From NCBI RefSeq assembly GCF_014352855.1, contig NZ_CP060697.1, positions 2,252,001 to 2,316,000 on the forward strand: DNA of 64,000 nt, written 5' to 3'. Of the stretch, positions 38,273-46,943 are shown one piece after another. The stretch's first letter is position 1; every line of letters begins with the position of its first letter. The position numbers and the translations under genes were made by a program. The notes beneath the pieces are model-generated. The model searched no databases. It saw nothing but the letters and a program-made list of their open reading frames with translations, and was not told where the DNA came from. Source of the stretch: Sphingomonas sabuli. Lineage in GTDB: Bacteria > Pseudomonadota > Alphaproteobacteria > Sphingomonadales > Sphingomonadaceae.

Positions 38273-39604
38273 TTACGCGGTTCGGCCCGCCAATTCCCGG
38301 TTGATGAACAGCGCGCCCAGGGTGCCGATGACGCCCGACAGGAGGTAAAGCCCGATCGCCCACAGTCCGATTTGGCTCGCGAGGAACAGCGCGACGAGCG
38401 GCGCGAAGCCTGCCCCGAAGAACCACGCCGAGTTCGAGACGATGGCGGCGCCGGTGTAGCGATGCTGCCGGTCGAAGCTGGCATTTACTATGCCTGACGA
38501 TTGCCCAAAGGCGAGGCCGAGCAGGACGAAACCGCTGAGCATGTAGAACGCCTCGCCAATCTCGCCCGCGCCGAGCAATTGGGGTGCAAAGCCGCTGTAC
38601 GCTCCGATCAGCGCGGCCGACACGCCGAGCACGGCGCGACGGCCGACGCGGTCGGCAATGGCTCCGGACCCGAGCATCGCCAGCACGCACACTGCCGCGC
38701 CGAGGGCTTCGAGGAGAAGGAAGCGCACCAGGCTCTCGTTCGTGGTCAGCTTCACCCAGGACAGCGGGAACACCGTCACCAGGTGGAACAGCGCAAAGCT
38801 GGCGAGCGGGGCGAAGGAGCCCAGGACGATCGTCCGCCATTGCGCGCGAAGGGTCGCGAACGGCGGCGAAGGCTGCAGCTCGCGATTGTCGAACAGGCGC
38901 TTGAATTCGGGGGTCTGGACCAGCCGCAGGCGCGCGAACAGCGCAACGACATTGATCGCCAGCGCGACGAAGAACGGGTAGCGCCAACCCCAACTCAGGA
39001 AATCCTGCGGCGACAGGATGCCGAGGAAATAGGCGAACAGCGCGCTGGCAAGGACTAGGCCGAGCGGTGCCCCCAGCTGGGGAATCATGGCGTACCAACC
39101 CCGCTTTGCGGACGGCGCATTCAGCGACAGCAGCGAGGGAAGACCGTCCCACGTCCCGCCCAGCGCCACACCTTGCATCAGACGGAAGAAGCCGAGCAAT
39201 CCGATGCTCGCCGCGCCGATCTGTGCGTAGCCCGCCAGCAGCGCGATGGCGATCGTCGATCCGCCAAGCAGGAACAGGGCAATGGTCAGCTTCACGCCGC
39301 GCCCATGCTTCTGGTCGAGATAGGTAAAGATCAGCGTCCCGATCGGCCGTCCGACGAAGGCCAGCGAGAAAAGGGCGAACGAATAAAGGGTCGCCGTCAG
39401 CGGGTCGGCAAAGGGAAAGACGTAGCTTGGGAACACCAGTACCGAGGCGATGGCGTAAACGAAGAAGTCGAAGAATTCGCTGGTGCGACCGATGATCACG
39501 CCGATGGCGATATCCCCCGGGCCGACCTTTGCGTCATGCGAGGTAAGCAGCTGCGCATCGCGCTCGAGCGGTGTGGAGTTCGCTGCCGAAGCGTTGGCGG
39601 TCAT
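38273..39604 (-). CDS. MFS transporter, metabolite:H+ symporter (MHS) type
   Basis: A 443-residue, 12-helix transporter of the major facilitator superfamily. It resembles the MHS branch (ProP/ShiA/KgtP-like): IGVIIGRTSEFFDFFVYAIASVLVFP at the first helix, FVGRPIGTLIFTYLDQKHGRG for the loop 2-3 motif, and GVALGGTWDGLPSLL. Members import organic acids, shikimate or osmolytes with protons; the substrate is unknown. It is divergent from the oxidase operon, sharing a 109-base intergenic region with an operator-like repeat. Its 3' end abuts the truncated integrase, but the C-terminus looks intact. Confidence 0.86.
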   Translation of the reverse strand: MTANASAANSTPLERDAQLLTSHDAKVGPGDIAIGVIIGRTSEFFDFFVYAIASVLVFPSYVFPFADPLTATLYSFALFSLAFVGRPIGTLIFTYLDQKHGRGVKLTIALFLLGGSTIAIALLAGYAQIGAASIGLLGFFRLMQGVALGGTWDGLPSLLSLNAPSAKRGWYAMIPQLGAPLGLVLASALFAYFLGILSPQDFLSWGWRYPFFVALAINVVALFARLRLVQTPEFKRLFDNRELQPSPPFATLRAQWRTIVLGSFAPLASFALFHLVTVFPLSWVKLTTNESLVRFLLLEALGAAVCVLAMLGSGAIADRVGRRAVLGVSAALIGAYSGFAPQLLGAGEIGEAFYMLSGFVLLGLAFGQSSGIVNASFDRQHRYTGAAIVSNSAWFFGAGFAPLVALFLASQIGLWAIGLYLLSGVIGTLGALFINRELAGRTA

Positions 39605-39660
39605 ATCTGCTTCATCTCCCTAGGAAGGGGTGCTGGTACCTTCTTACGCCGTGTTTTGGG

Positions 39661-39687
39661 ATTGGACAAAATGTCCAATGTTGGACA
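39661..39687. promoter_or_regulatory. Operator-like inverted repeat in front of cyoA
   Basis: ATTGGACA (39661-39668) and TGTCCAAT (39672-39679) are perfect inverted 8-mers with a 3-base spacer. A further TTGGACA half-site follows at 39681-39687. It lies 26-53 bases before the cyoA ATG and also faces the divergent MFS gene. The position fits a repressor or activator site for the oxidase operon. The regulator is not identified. Confidence 0.7.
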
Positions 39688-39713
39688 CGATGGCGGAACG
39701 GTAGGGGGACCCG

Positions 39714-40892
39714 ATGCTGCAGCGAATCCTTCCCATTCCTGACCGCACGCGAGCGTGCCTCGCGCTGGCCGCGCTTGCGCTCCTTTCGGGCTGTTCGAGT
39801 GAGGTGTTGAACCCTGCCGGTGACGTCGCTCGGCAGCAGCGCGACATCATTTTCATTTCGACCGGCCTGATGCTGCTGATCATCGTCCCGGTCCTGATCC
39901 TTATCTGCCTGTTCGCGTGGCGCTATCGCAAAGGGAAGGGCGGAACCTACGACCCGAATTTCGATCACTCGACCGCACTCGAACTGGTTATCTGGTCGGC
40001 GCCGCTGCTCATCATCATCGCGCTCGGCGCCCTGACGTGGTCGAGCACGCACTTGCTCGACCCGTTCCGTCCACTCGATCGCTTGGCCGCCGGCGGCCAG
40101 GAAGCGAGCGCTCCCAAGGAAGACGTGCTGCGCGTCCAGGTCGTGTCGATGGATTGGAAGTGGCTATTCATTTATCCCGAAGAGGGCATTGCGACGGTCA
40201 ATGAGCTGGTCCTTCCGCTGAACCGCCAGGTGCGGTTCGACATGACGTCGACCAACATGATGAACACCTTCTACGCGCCCACGCTGGCCGGGATGATTTA
40301 CACGATGCCCGGGATGCAGAGCCAGTTGCACGCGGTGCTCAACAAACCGGGTACCTATTCCGGATTGTCCGCCAATTATAGCGGTGCCGGGTTCAGTGAC
40401 ATGCGGTTCACCTTGCATGGCGTCGATCGTGCGGGCTTCGAGGCATGGGCCGCAAAAGCGAAGTCATCCGGAAAGTCGCTCGACCTCGCGACCTACCAAA
40501 AGCTGGAATTGCCGAGCGAGAAAGTGCCGCCGATCGTGTTCGGCGCGGTCGATCCCGACCTCTATCGCCGGATCCTCGAACGCTGCGTCAATCCCGGCAC
40601 CCCCTGCATGTCGCAGCTGATGGCGCATGACCGGCGTGCCGGTGGCGATCCGCGCGACGTTCGGCCAGGAGCCGGCATGCCGGCGGCCGGCAGTTCGATG
40701 CCGCAACATGGCAAGCCCGAAGGCGCGCTCCTGAAATCGCCGAGTGAAAAGGGATCGGGGGCCAATATTACAAAGCCTGCCGACCCCGATGCAGCCTTGG
40801 GAACGCGCAAGCCGGGCGCCGAGGAAAATCGCAACATGTCCGCTATCCATCCCCACCATGCGCCGGCAGCCAGCCGCCAGGCGCAGGCCTGA
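39714..40892 (+). CDS. cyoA: Cytochrome bo-type ubiquinol oxidase subunit II
   Basis: A 392-residue lipoprotein ([16 protein letters not shown], lipobox Cys) with two N-terminal transmembrane helices followed by a periplasmic cupredoxin domain. The cupredoxin motif region ([36 protein letters not shown]) lacks the CuA ligands, identifying a quinol rather than cytochrome c oxidase. The C-terminus is about 70 residues longer than usual, with a His-rich tail ([12 protein letters not shown]). It is the first gene of cyoABCD-surf1-regBA, downstream of an inverted-repeat operator. Confidence 0.95.
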   Translation: MLQRILPIPDRTRACLALAALALLSGCSSEVLNPAGDVARQQRDIIFISTGLMLLIIVPVLILICLFAWRYRKGKGGTYDPNFDHSTALELVIWSAPLLIIIALGALTWSSTHLLDPFRPLDRLAAGGQEASAPKEDVLRVQVVSMDWKWLFIYPEEGIATVNELVLPLNRQVRFDMTSTNMMNTFYAPTLAGMIYTMPGMQSQLHAVLNKPGTYSGLSANYSGAGFSDMRFTLHGVDRAGFEAWAAKAKSSGKSLDLATYQKLELPSEKVPPIVFGAVDPDLYRRILERCVNPGTPCMSQLMAHDRRAGGDPRDVRPGAGMPAAGSSMPQHGKPEGALLKSPSEKGSGANITKPADPDAALGTRKPGAEENRNMSAIHPHHAPAASRQAQA

Positions 40893-40912
40893 CTTTCGGA
40901 GCCGACCTCATC

Positions 40913-42913
40913 GTGTTCGACCAGCCGCTCAGCAAGATCATCTTCGGACGTCTGACCTGGGAAAGCTTTCCAGTTCACGAGCCGATCCTTCTCGTCACGT
41001 TCGCCGTGGTCGCGCTGCTTGGCGTGGGAATTCTCGCCGCAGTGACGAAATATCGCTTGTGGGGCTGGTTGTGGCGCGAATGGTTCACCACCGTCGACCA
41101 CAAGAAGATCGGGATCATGTACATGATTCTGGGCATCGTCATGCTGCTGCGCGGTTTCGCCGACGCACTGATGATGCGGCTTCAGCAGGCGATGGCGTTC
41201 GGAGGGAACGAAGGTTACCTCAACGCCCACCATTACGATCAGATCTTCACCGCCCACGGGACGATCATGATCTTCTTCGTCGCCATTCCGCTCATCAGCG
41301 GCGTGATCAACTTCGTCATGCCGTTGCAGATCGGCGCTCGTGACGTTGCCTTCCCGTATCTCAACTCCGTGAGCTTCTGGCTGACCGCGGCCGGCGCGGG
41401 TCTGGTCATGGTCAGCCTGTTCGTCGGCGAATTCTCGACTGCCGGCTGGCTCAACTATGTTCCCGTCGCGAACCTCCAGAACAGTCCCGGCACAGGGCCC
41501 GACTATTATTTATGGGCGTTGCAGATCGCGGGCGTCGGAACGACGCTGTCGGCCATCAACATGGTGACGACCGTGCTCAAGATGCGCGCGCCCGGCATGA
41601 CGATGATGAAGATGCCGGTGTTCACCTGGACGGCGCTGTGCAGCCAGGTGCTGGCGATTGCCATCTTTCCCGCACTGACGGGGGCGTTCGCGCTGCTGAT
41701 ACTCGACCGCTACGTGGGAACGAACTTCTTCACCAACGATCTCGGCGGAAACCCGATGATGTACTGGAACCTCGTCTGGTTGTGGGGACATCCCGAGGTT
41801 TACGTCCTCGTCCTGCCGGTGTTCGGCATCTATTCCGAGATCACCTCGACCTTCTCTGGCAAGCGGCTGTTCGGTTATTCGTCGATGGTTTACGCGACCG
41901 TCGTCATCACCATCCTCAGCTACCTCGTCTGGCTCCACCATTTTTTCACGATGGGTTCGGGCGCGAGCGTGAACAGCTTCTTCGGCATCGCGACGATGAT
42001 CATCTCCATCCCGACCGGCGCGAAGATATTCAACTGGCTGTTCACGATGTATCGCGGCCAGATCCGCTTCGAGCTGCCGATGATGTGGGTGGTCGCCTTC
42101 ATGATCACCTTCGTGGTCGGGGGAATGACCGGCGTGCTGCTGGCAGTGCCGCCCGCGGACTTCGTGCTGCACAATTCGTTGTTCCTCGTCGCCCACTTCC
42201 ACAACGTCATCATCGGCGGCGTGGTGTTCGGCCTGTTTGGCGGCATGGTCTACTGGTTCCCCAAGGCGTTCGGCTTCAAGCTCGACAACTTCTGGGGCAA
42301 GATCAGCTTCTGGGGCTGGGTGATCGGTTACTGGGTGGCCTGGACGCCAATCTACATCGTCGGCCTGATGGGCACCACGCGCCGTGTCCGCCATTTCGAC
42401 GATCCCAGCCTGCAGATCTGGTTCATCATCGCCGGCATTGGCGCGCTGATCATCCTCGTCGGAATCCTGGCATTCGTGATCCAGATCGCGGTCAGCATCA
42501 AGAACCGCGACAAGCTGCGCGACACGACCGGCGACCCCTGGGACGGGAGGACGCTGGAATGGTCGACCGCGTCGCCGCCCCCGCCCTACAACTTCGCCTT
42601 CACGCCCGTCGTGCATGAACTGGATGCCTGGTACGACATGAAGTCCCATGGCGCCGCGCGTCCGACGAGCGGCTTCGTGCCCATCCATATGCCGCGCAAC
42701 ACAGGCACCGGAGTTATCCTTGCCGGCCTTTCCGCCGTGCTCGGCTTCGCCATGATCTGGTACATCTGGTGGCTCGCCGCCTTGGCCTTCGCCGCGCTGC
42801 TGGTGGTCGCGTTCGGGCACAGCTTCAACTACAACCGCGACTACTACATTCCGGTCGACGAGGTGACCGCCGAAGAGTCGGCGCGGACCCGCCTCCTGAA
42901 GGCGGAGGCCTGA
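40913..42913 (+). CDS. cyoB: Cytochrome bo-type ubiquinol oxidase subunit I
   Basis: The 666-residue catalytic subunit that binds low-spin heme b and the heme o/CuB site and pumps protons. It shows the heme ligand region [15 protein letters not shown], the CuB/Tyr motif [25 protein letters not shown], and the heme ligands in [13 protein letters not shown]. The GTG start at 40913 is 20 bases after the cyoA stop. The size matches CyoB. A long open frame on the opposite strand is an artefact. Confidence 0.97.
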   Translation: MFDQPLSKIIFGRLTWESFPVHEPILLVTFAVVALLGVGILAAVTKYRLWGWLWREWFTTVDHKKIGIMYMILGIVMLLRGFADALMMRLQQAMAFGGNEGYLNAHHYDQIFTAHGTIMIFFVAIPLISGVINFVMPLQIGARDVAFPYLNSVSFWLTAAGAGLVMVSLFVGEFSTAGWLNYVPVANLQNSPGTGPDYYLWALQIAGVGTTLSAINMVTTVLKMRAPGMTMMKMPVFTWTALCSQVLAIAIFPALTGAFALLILDRYVGTNFFTNDLGGNPMMYWNLVWLWGHPEVYVLVLPVFGIYSEITSTFSGKRLFGYSSMVYATVVITILSYLVWLHHFFTMGSGASVNSFFGIATMIISIPTGAKIFNWLFTMYRGQIRFELPMMWVVAFMITFVVGGMTGVLLAVPPADFVLHNSLFLVAHFHNVIIGGVVFGLFGGMVYWFPKAFGFKLDNFWGKISFWGWVIGYWVAWTPIYIVGLMGTTRRVRHFDDPSLQIWFIIAGIGALIILVGILAFVIQIAVSIKNRDKLRDTTGDPWDGRTLEWSTASPPPPYNFAFTPVVHELDAWYDMKSHGAARPTSGFVPIHMPRNTGTGVILAGLSAVLGFAMIWYIWWLAALAFAALLVVAFGHSFNYNRDYYIPVDEVTAEESARTRLLKAEA

Positions 42914-42916
42914 ACC

Positions 42917-43591
42917 ATGGCGACCGAGCCCACCAAGAAAGTTGCCGCCAAGCCCCGGCCGCGCAAGAAGGCGGTAGCCAAGGCGATCCCGGCGACCACC
43001 TTTTACCAGCTGAAGGACGACCACGCTCACGGTCCGGGAAGCGCGACATTGCTCGGCTTCTGGATCTACCTGATGAGCGACGCGCTGCTCTTCGCAGCGC
43101 TGTTCGCGACGTTTGGCGTGCTCGGCGCCAGTTATGCCGGCGGCCCGACCCCACGCGAGATCTTCGAATTGCCGCTGGTCGCGCTCAACACAGCGATCTT
43201 GCTGGTGTCGTCGATCACGTACGGTTTCGCGATGCTGGCGATGGACAGCGGCGCGGTAAAGCGGACGCAAATGTGGCTCGTCGCTACCGCCCTGCTCGGC
43301 ATAAGTTTCGTCGGGATCGAGCTGTTCGAATTCGGCAAACTGATCGCCGAGGGCGCCACGCCGCAGCGTAGCGGCTTCCTGTCAGCATTCTTCACGCTGG
43401 TTTCGACCCATGGAGTTCACGTCACCTTTGGCGTGGTCTGGATCGGCATCATGCTTGTCCAGGTTCAAATGCGGGGGCTCATCCCCGAGAACCGCCGCCG
43501 CCTGTTGTGCCTGAGCATGTTCTGGCACTTCCTCGACGTCGTCTGGATCGGCGTCTTCACCTTCGTCTATCTGCTGGGAATGCTGCGATGA
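42917..43591 (+). CDS. cyoC: Cytochrome bo-type ubiquinol oxidase subunit III
   Basis: A 224-residue membrane protein with five helices, subunit III of heme-copper oxidases. It has a Lys/Ala/Pro-rich N-terminus (KKVAAKPRPRKKAVAK) that is longer than in E. coli. The conserved FWIYLMSDALLFAALFATF and STHGVHVTFGVVWIG segments are present. It starts four bases after cyoB and overlaps cyoD in an ATGA junction. Confidence 0.95.
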   Translation: MATEPTKKVAAKPRPRKKAVAKAIPATTFYQLKDDHAHGPGSATLLGFWIYLMSDALLFAALFATFGVLGASYAGGPTPREIFELPLVALNTAILLVSSITYGFAMLAMDSGAVKRTQMWLVATALLGISFVGIELFEFGKLIAEGATPQRSGFLSAFFTLVSTHGVHVTFGVVWIGIMLVQVQMRGLIPENRRRLLCLSMFWHFLDVVWIGVFTFVYLLGMLR

Positions 43592-43968
43592 GCGCCTCGC
43601 CCCACGACACTACCCCGCCCGTCGCCGAGATGGCGGGACATGGTTCGAAGCAAAGCTATCTGGTCGGCTTTGGCCTGTCGGCGGTGCTGACGGCCATCCC
43701 CTTCTGGCTGGTGATGAGCGGAGCGCTCGGCAGTCCGGGCTGGACGGCGATTGCCGTAATCCTGTTCGCGGTGCTCCAGATCCTTGTTCACACGACCTGC
43801 TTCCTGCACGTCAACACGCAGGCCGAGGGCGGCTGGTCGATGATCGCGTACATCTTTACCGCGGTGATCCTGATCATCACGATCGCCGGGTCGCTCTGGA
43901 TCATGTTCCACCTCAATTCGAACATGATGCCGAGCATGATGGTGGGCGAACCCAGCAACGTTTCGTGA
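43588..43968 (+). CDS. cyoD: Cytochrome bo-type ubiquinol oxidase subunit IV
   Basis: A 126-residue, three-helix membrane subunit. The core YLVGFGLSAVLTAIPFWLVM and VLQILVHTTCFLHVN match the CyoD family, which stabilises the CuB site of subunit I. The ATG at 43588 overlaps the cyoC stop (ATGA), and its stop overlaps the GTG start of the SURF1 gene (GTGA). Confidence 0.93.
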   Translation: MSASPHDTTPPVAEMAGHGSKQSYLVGFGLSAVLTAIPFWLVMSGALGSPGWTAIAVILFAVLQILVHTTCFLHVNTQAEGGWSMIAYIFTAVILIITIAGSLWIMFHLNSNMMPSMMVGEPSNVS

Positions 43969-44657
43969 GGACGAAGCGACTCCTTTTCATTACCTTCTGC
44001 GGTCTCCTTTTCTTCCTTTTCGCCGCCTTGGGGGTTTGGCAGCTCGAGCGGCGTATCTGGAAGCTCGCGCTGATCGAGCAAGTCGACTCGCGGCTTCGCG
44101 CCGCACCCGTGCCCGTGCCTGACGTGACGAAGTGGAGGGGCTATGACGCGTCCGCCAACGACTATCGCAGGGTCGAGGCCATCGGCGTCTTCCAGAACGA
44201 TCGCGAGACGAAAGTCGACGCGCTGACCGAGCGCGGCGCCGGCTTCTGGCTGATGACGCCCTTGGCCACAGGCTCGGGCGAGATCCTCGTCAATCGCGGT
44301 TTCGTCCCAACCGACGAAGCGTCTTGGAGCCGTCCGCAAGGCCGAGTCATCGTCCGCGGCCTACTGAGGCCGACGGAACCCGACGGCCGCTTCCTGCGAC
44401 CAAACCGGCCGTCCGAGGAGCGATGGTTCTCACGGGACGTGGCGGCGATCGCTAGGGCGCGCCATCTTGCTCGGGTCGCGCCATTCTTCATCGATGCCGA
44501 CCGGTCTGGCGCGGCCAACGAGCCCCCAATCGGCGGCATGACCGTCGTTACGTTCCGCAACGCGCACCTGTCCTATGTGATCACGTGGTTTGCGCTTGCG
44601 CTACTCTCGGCGGCGGGACTGGTACTCTTGTCGCGCGACCGCCAAAAGCCGATCTGA
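43965..44657 (+). CDS. SURF1-family oxidase assembly protein
   Basis: A 230-residue membrane protein with one helix at each end (LFITFCGLLFFLFAALGVWQLERR and VITWFALALLSAAGLVLL) enclosing a periplasmic loop. The WQLERRIWK and TYR-type motif regions, and ILVNRGFVP, mark the SURF1/Shy1 family, which helps insert heme into subunit I of heme-copper oxidases. The start is GTG 43965, overlapped by the cyoD stop. It ends in a TGATG overlap with the sensor kinase gene, so assembly factor and regulator are in the oxidase operon. Confidence 0.92.
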   Translation: MRTKRLLFITFCGLLFFLFAALGVWQLERRIWKLALIEQVDSRLRAAPVPVPDVTKWRGYDASANDYRRVEAIGVFQNDRETKVDALTERGAGFWLMTPLATGSGEILVNRGFVPTDEASWSRPQGRVIVRGLLRPTEPDGRFLRPNRPSEERWFSRDVAAIARARHLARVAPFFIDADRSGAANEPPIGGMTVVTFRNAHLSYVITWFALALLSAAGLVLLSRDRQKPI

Positions 44658-45946
44658 TGGACCGCCCCCTCCTCGCCTTGACCAGCCGGCCGTTGATCGG
44701 CCGCTCTCCCAAGGCGGCGGCAGCGGAGACGATGCGGCAACTCGTGCAATTGCGCTGGATCGCCGTCGTTGGGCAACTCGTCGCGATCCTCGTCAGTCAT
44801 TTTGCGCTCGGCATCGTGCTTCCCCTTACGCCGATGCTGGCGGTCGTCGCCTTGTTGGCTGCGGCCAATCTGGTTTTTGTCGTGACCATTCACAGGCGCA
44901 TGATACCGGGCGAACTGACCATTGCGCTGTTGCTGGACATGGCCGCGCTCACGGCACAGCTCTACTTCAGCGGCGGTGCCGGGAATCCCTTCATCTCGCT
45001 CTACCTTTTGCAGGTTGTGCTTGGCGCGATCTTGCTGACGCCGCAGGTCGCTGGACTCCTGGCGCTCGCCGCCTGTGCGTTCACGGCGTTCCTCAACTTT
45101 CGTCACTTCCCGCTCTTGTTGCCGGCTGGCGACACCGGGCTCCTGCCAATCGGCCGCTGGTTGGCGTTCGTTATGGTCGCGGTACTGCTGGTATTGTTCA
45201 TCGCTCGCATCAGCCGCAATGCGAAGCTGCGTGACGCCTACGCTGCCAGCCTCGCCCAGCGCGCGGTCGAGGAGGAAGGAATTGTCCGCATGGGCCTGTT
45301 CGCGAGCGGCGCGGCACACGAGTTGGGAACGCCGCTGTCGGCGCTTGCCGTGATCATCGCAGACTGGGAGCGGTTAACAATATTTTCGTCCGATCCGGAC
45401 CTGGCCGATGAGATGGCGGATGCGAAGGCCGAAATTGACCGCTGCAAGGCGATCGTTTCGAACATCCTTCATTCGGCTGGCAAGGTGCGCGGCGTGGCAA
45501 TGACCAGCGAAAGCGCCCGGCAATTGCTCGAGACGATCGCCCAACGGTGGACCGAGCGGCGCCCGAACAGCCGGTTGAGAACAGACCTGGCGCCTTTGGG
45601 CAATGCCAGGGTCGCGGCGGAGCCGTCGCTCGAGCAGGCGCTGTGGAGCCTACTCGAGAATGCCGCGGAAGCGTCGTCCGGGCTCATCGACCTCGTCGGC
45701 GCGATCGAGGATGGCAATGTTGTGTTCGCCGTCCTCGACCGCGGGCCGGGGTTCAGCGAGGATCAACTCGACTGCGCGGGCCGACTGTATCAGTCGACGA
45801 AGGGGCCAGGTCACGGCCTTGGTCTGTTCCTCGCTGCCAACGTCGCGCGGCAACTCGGGGGGCGCCTCAGCATCGCCAATCGAGACGACGGCGGCGCGGA
45901 GGTCCTGATGCGGCTCCCGCTGATCGCGTCGAAAGCAAGCGAATGA
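44657..45946 (+). CDS. regB: RegB/PrrB-type redox-sensing histidine kinase
   Basis: A 429-residue membrane kinase with about six N-terminal helices. The quinone-sensing heptad region GGAGNPFISLYLL lies between helices. The H-box GAAHELGTPLSALAV follows, and 42 residues after the phosphorylatable histidine comes a cysteine (EIDRCKAIV), near the position of the redox-active Cys265 (40 residues after His225) of Rhodobacter RegB. The ATPase domain has the N-box LLENAAEA, DRGPGFS and GHGLGLFLAANV. It probably senses the redox state of the quinone pool and drives RegA. The start at 44657 overlaps the SURF1 stop (TGATG). Confidence 0.92.
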   Translation: MDRPLLALTSRPLIGRSPKAAAAETMRQLVQLRWIAVVGQLVAILVSHFALGIVLPLTPMLAVVALLAAANLVFVVTIHRRMIPGELTIALLLDMAALTAQLYFSGGAGNPFISLYLLQVVLGAILLTPQVAGLLALAACAFTAFLNFRHFPLLLPAGDTGLLPIGRWLAFVMVAVLLVLFIARISRNAKLRDAYAASLAQRAVEEEGIVRMGLFASGAAHELGTPLSALAVIIADWERLTIFSSDPDLADEMADAKAEIDRCKAIVSNILHSAGKVRGVAMTSESARQLLETIAQRWTERRPNSRLRTDLAPLGNARVAAEPSLEQALWSLLENAAEASSGLIDLVGAIEDGNVVFAVLDRGPGFSEDQLDCAGRLYQSTKGPGHGLGLFLAANVARQLGGRLSIANRDDGGAEVLMRLPLIASKASE

Positions 45947-46476
45947 GTGGCAAGACGCTTTTCCTGATCGAAAATGACGAGGCGTTTGCGCGGACGCTGG
46001 CCCGCTCATTCGCCCGGCGAGACTACGACGTGTTCATCGCGCGGTCCCGCTCGGCGCTGGAGGAGCTGCTCAAGGCGAAGGCGCCGGACTTCGCCGTCGT
46101 CGACCTCAAGCTCGGCGAGGGGTCGGGCCTGCCGTGCATCCCCTTGCTCGCCAGTGCCAACTCCGCGGCGCGGATCGTCGTGCTGACCGGTTACGCGAGC
46201 ATTTCCACGGCGGTCGAGGCGATCAAGCTCGGTGCCACCCACTATCTTCCCAAGCCCTGCAACACGGACGAGATCGAGGCCGCCTTCGGCAAGGACAGCG
46301 GCAATGTCGCTGAGCCGATCCGGAAGCAGGCAGGGTCGATCAAGACGTGGGAATGGGAACGCATCAACCAGACCTTGGCCGAAACGAATTTCAACATCTC
46401 CGAAACCGCGCGTCGCCTCGGGATGCATCGTCGGACCCTTGTCCGAAAACTTCGAAAAAACCCGCCGGTCCGCTGA
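45943..46476 (+). CDS. regA: RegA/PrrA/ActR-type response regulator
   Basis: A 177-residue response regulator paired with the RegB-like kinase, which it overlaps (ATGA). The receiver carries acidic residues LIENDEAF, the phosphoacceptor in VVDLKLGEGSGL, Thr in VLTGYAS and Lys in LPKPCN. The C-terminal Fis-like HTH (NFNISETARRLGMHRRTLVRKL) is the nearly invariant RegA DNA-binding motif. Its family controls respiration, oxidase choice and redox-linked metabolism. It may regulate its own operon. It is the last gene of the run. Confidence 0.95.
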   Translation: MSGKTLFLIENDEAFARTLARSFARRDYDVFIARSRSALEELLKAKAPDFAVVDLKLGEGSGLPCIPLLASANSAARIVVLTGYASISTAVEAIKLGATHYLPKPCNTDEIEAAFGKDSGNVAEPIRKQAGSIKTWEWERINQTLAETNFNISETARRLGMHRRTLVRKLRKNPPVR

Positions 46477-46943
46477 AGTGCTCGTGTCCGGGGGTTCGCG
46501 GAAAACACGAGCCTCTCGCCCCCGAGCATCACACTATGACTGGTCGTCCGCTTCTATCTCAACATGACACGCAAGCGGATACGTATATTTCGGCTAAAGG
46601 CTCAGTTGCTTTATTCGTAGCCCATAGATGCAGCCGTATGGGGGACCGCCGGGCCATCGTTACGACTTCGATGGGCGCCTCGAGCATCCTTCATACGGGC
46701 CGCAGGACCCATATCCCATCGCCGCCCTAGGCGTCATCTGGGGTGACGCGTTCGGGCGTCCAGGACCACGTGGTCCTGATTCGCGGCCGCTACCAGCAGA
46801 AAATGGCAAGCCCGGTCCGAAACACGACCGTCCGCTAGCGGCCAGGTGCCGACGAAGATTTTCGAGCACGCTCCCACTCAAGACTGAGTTTACACCGTCC
46901 TAATGTCCCTTAGAGCGCTGATTCCAAAGAACACACCTGCCGA
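46477..46943. other. Intergenic region with an 18-bp palindrome
   Basis: The 467 bases between the convergent regA and GH65 genes hold no supported gene. An open frame at 46628-46903 (+) has no ribosome site and Pro/Gly-rich low-information content. A perfect palindrome CAGGACCACGTGGTCCTG lies at 46761-46778. It is not followed by a T-tract and could be a protein site or a weak bidirectional hairpin. Confidence 0.5.

Noticed and set aside
41510..43270. 586-codon open frame opposite cyoB and cyoC
   Set aside because: Antisense to conserved oxidase subunits and without recognisable domains.
46628..46903. 91-codon Pro/Gly-rich frame downstream of regA
   Set aside because: No ribosome-binding site, low-information composition and an 18-bp palindrome inside; not supported as a gene.
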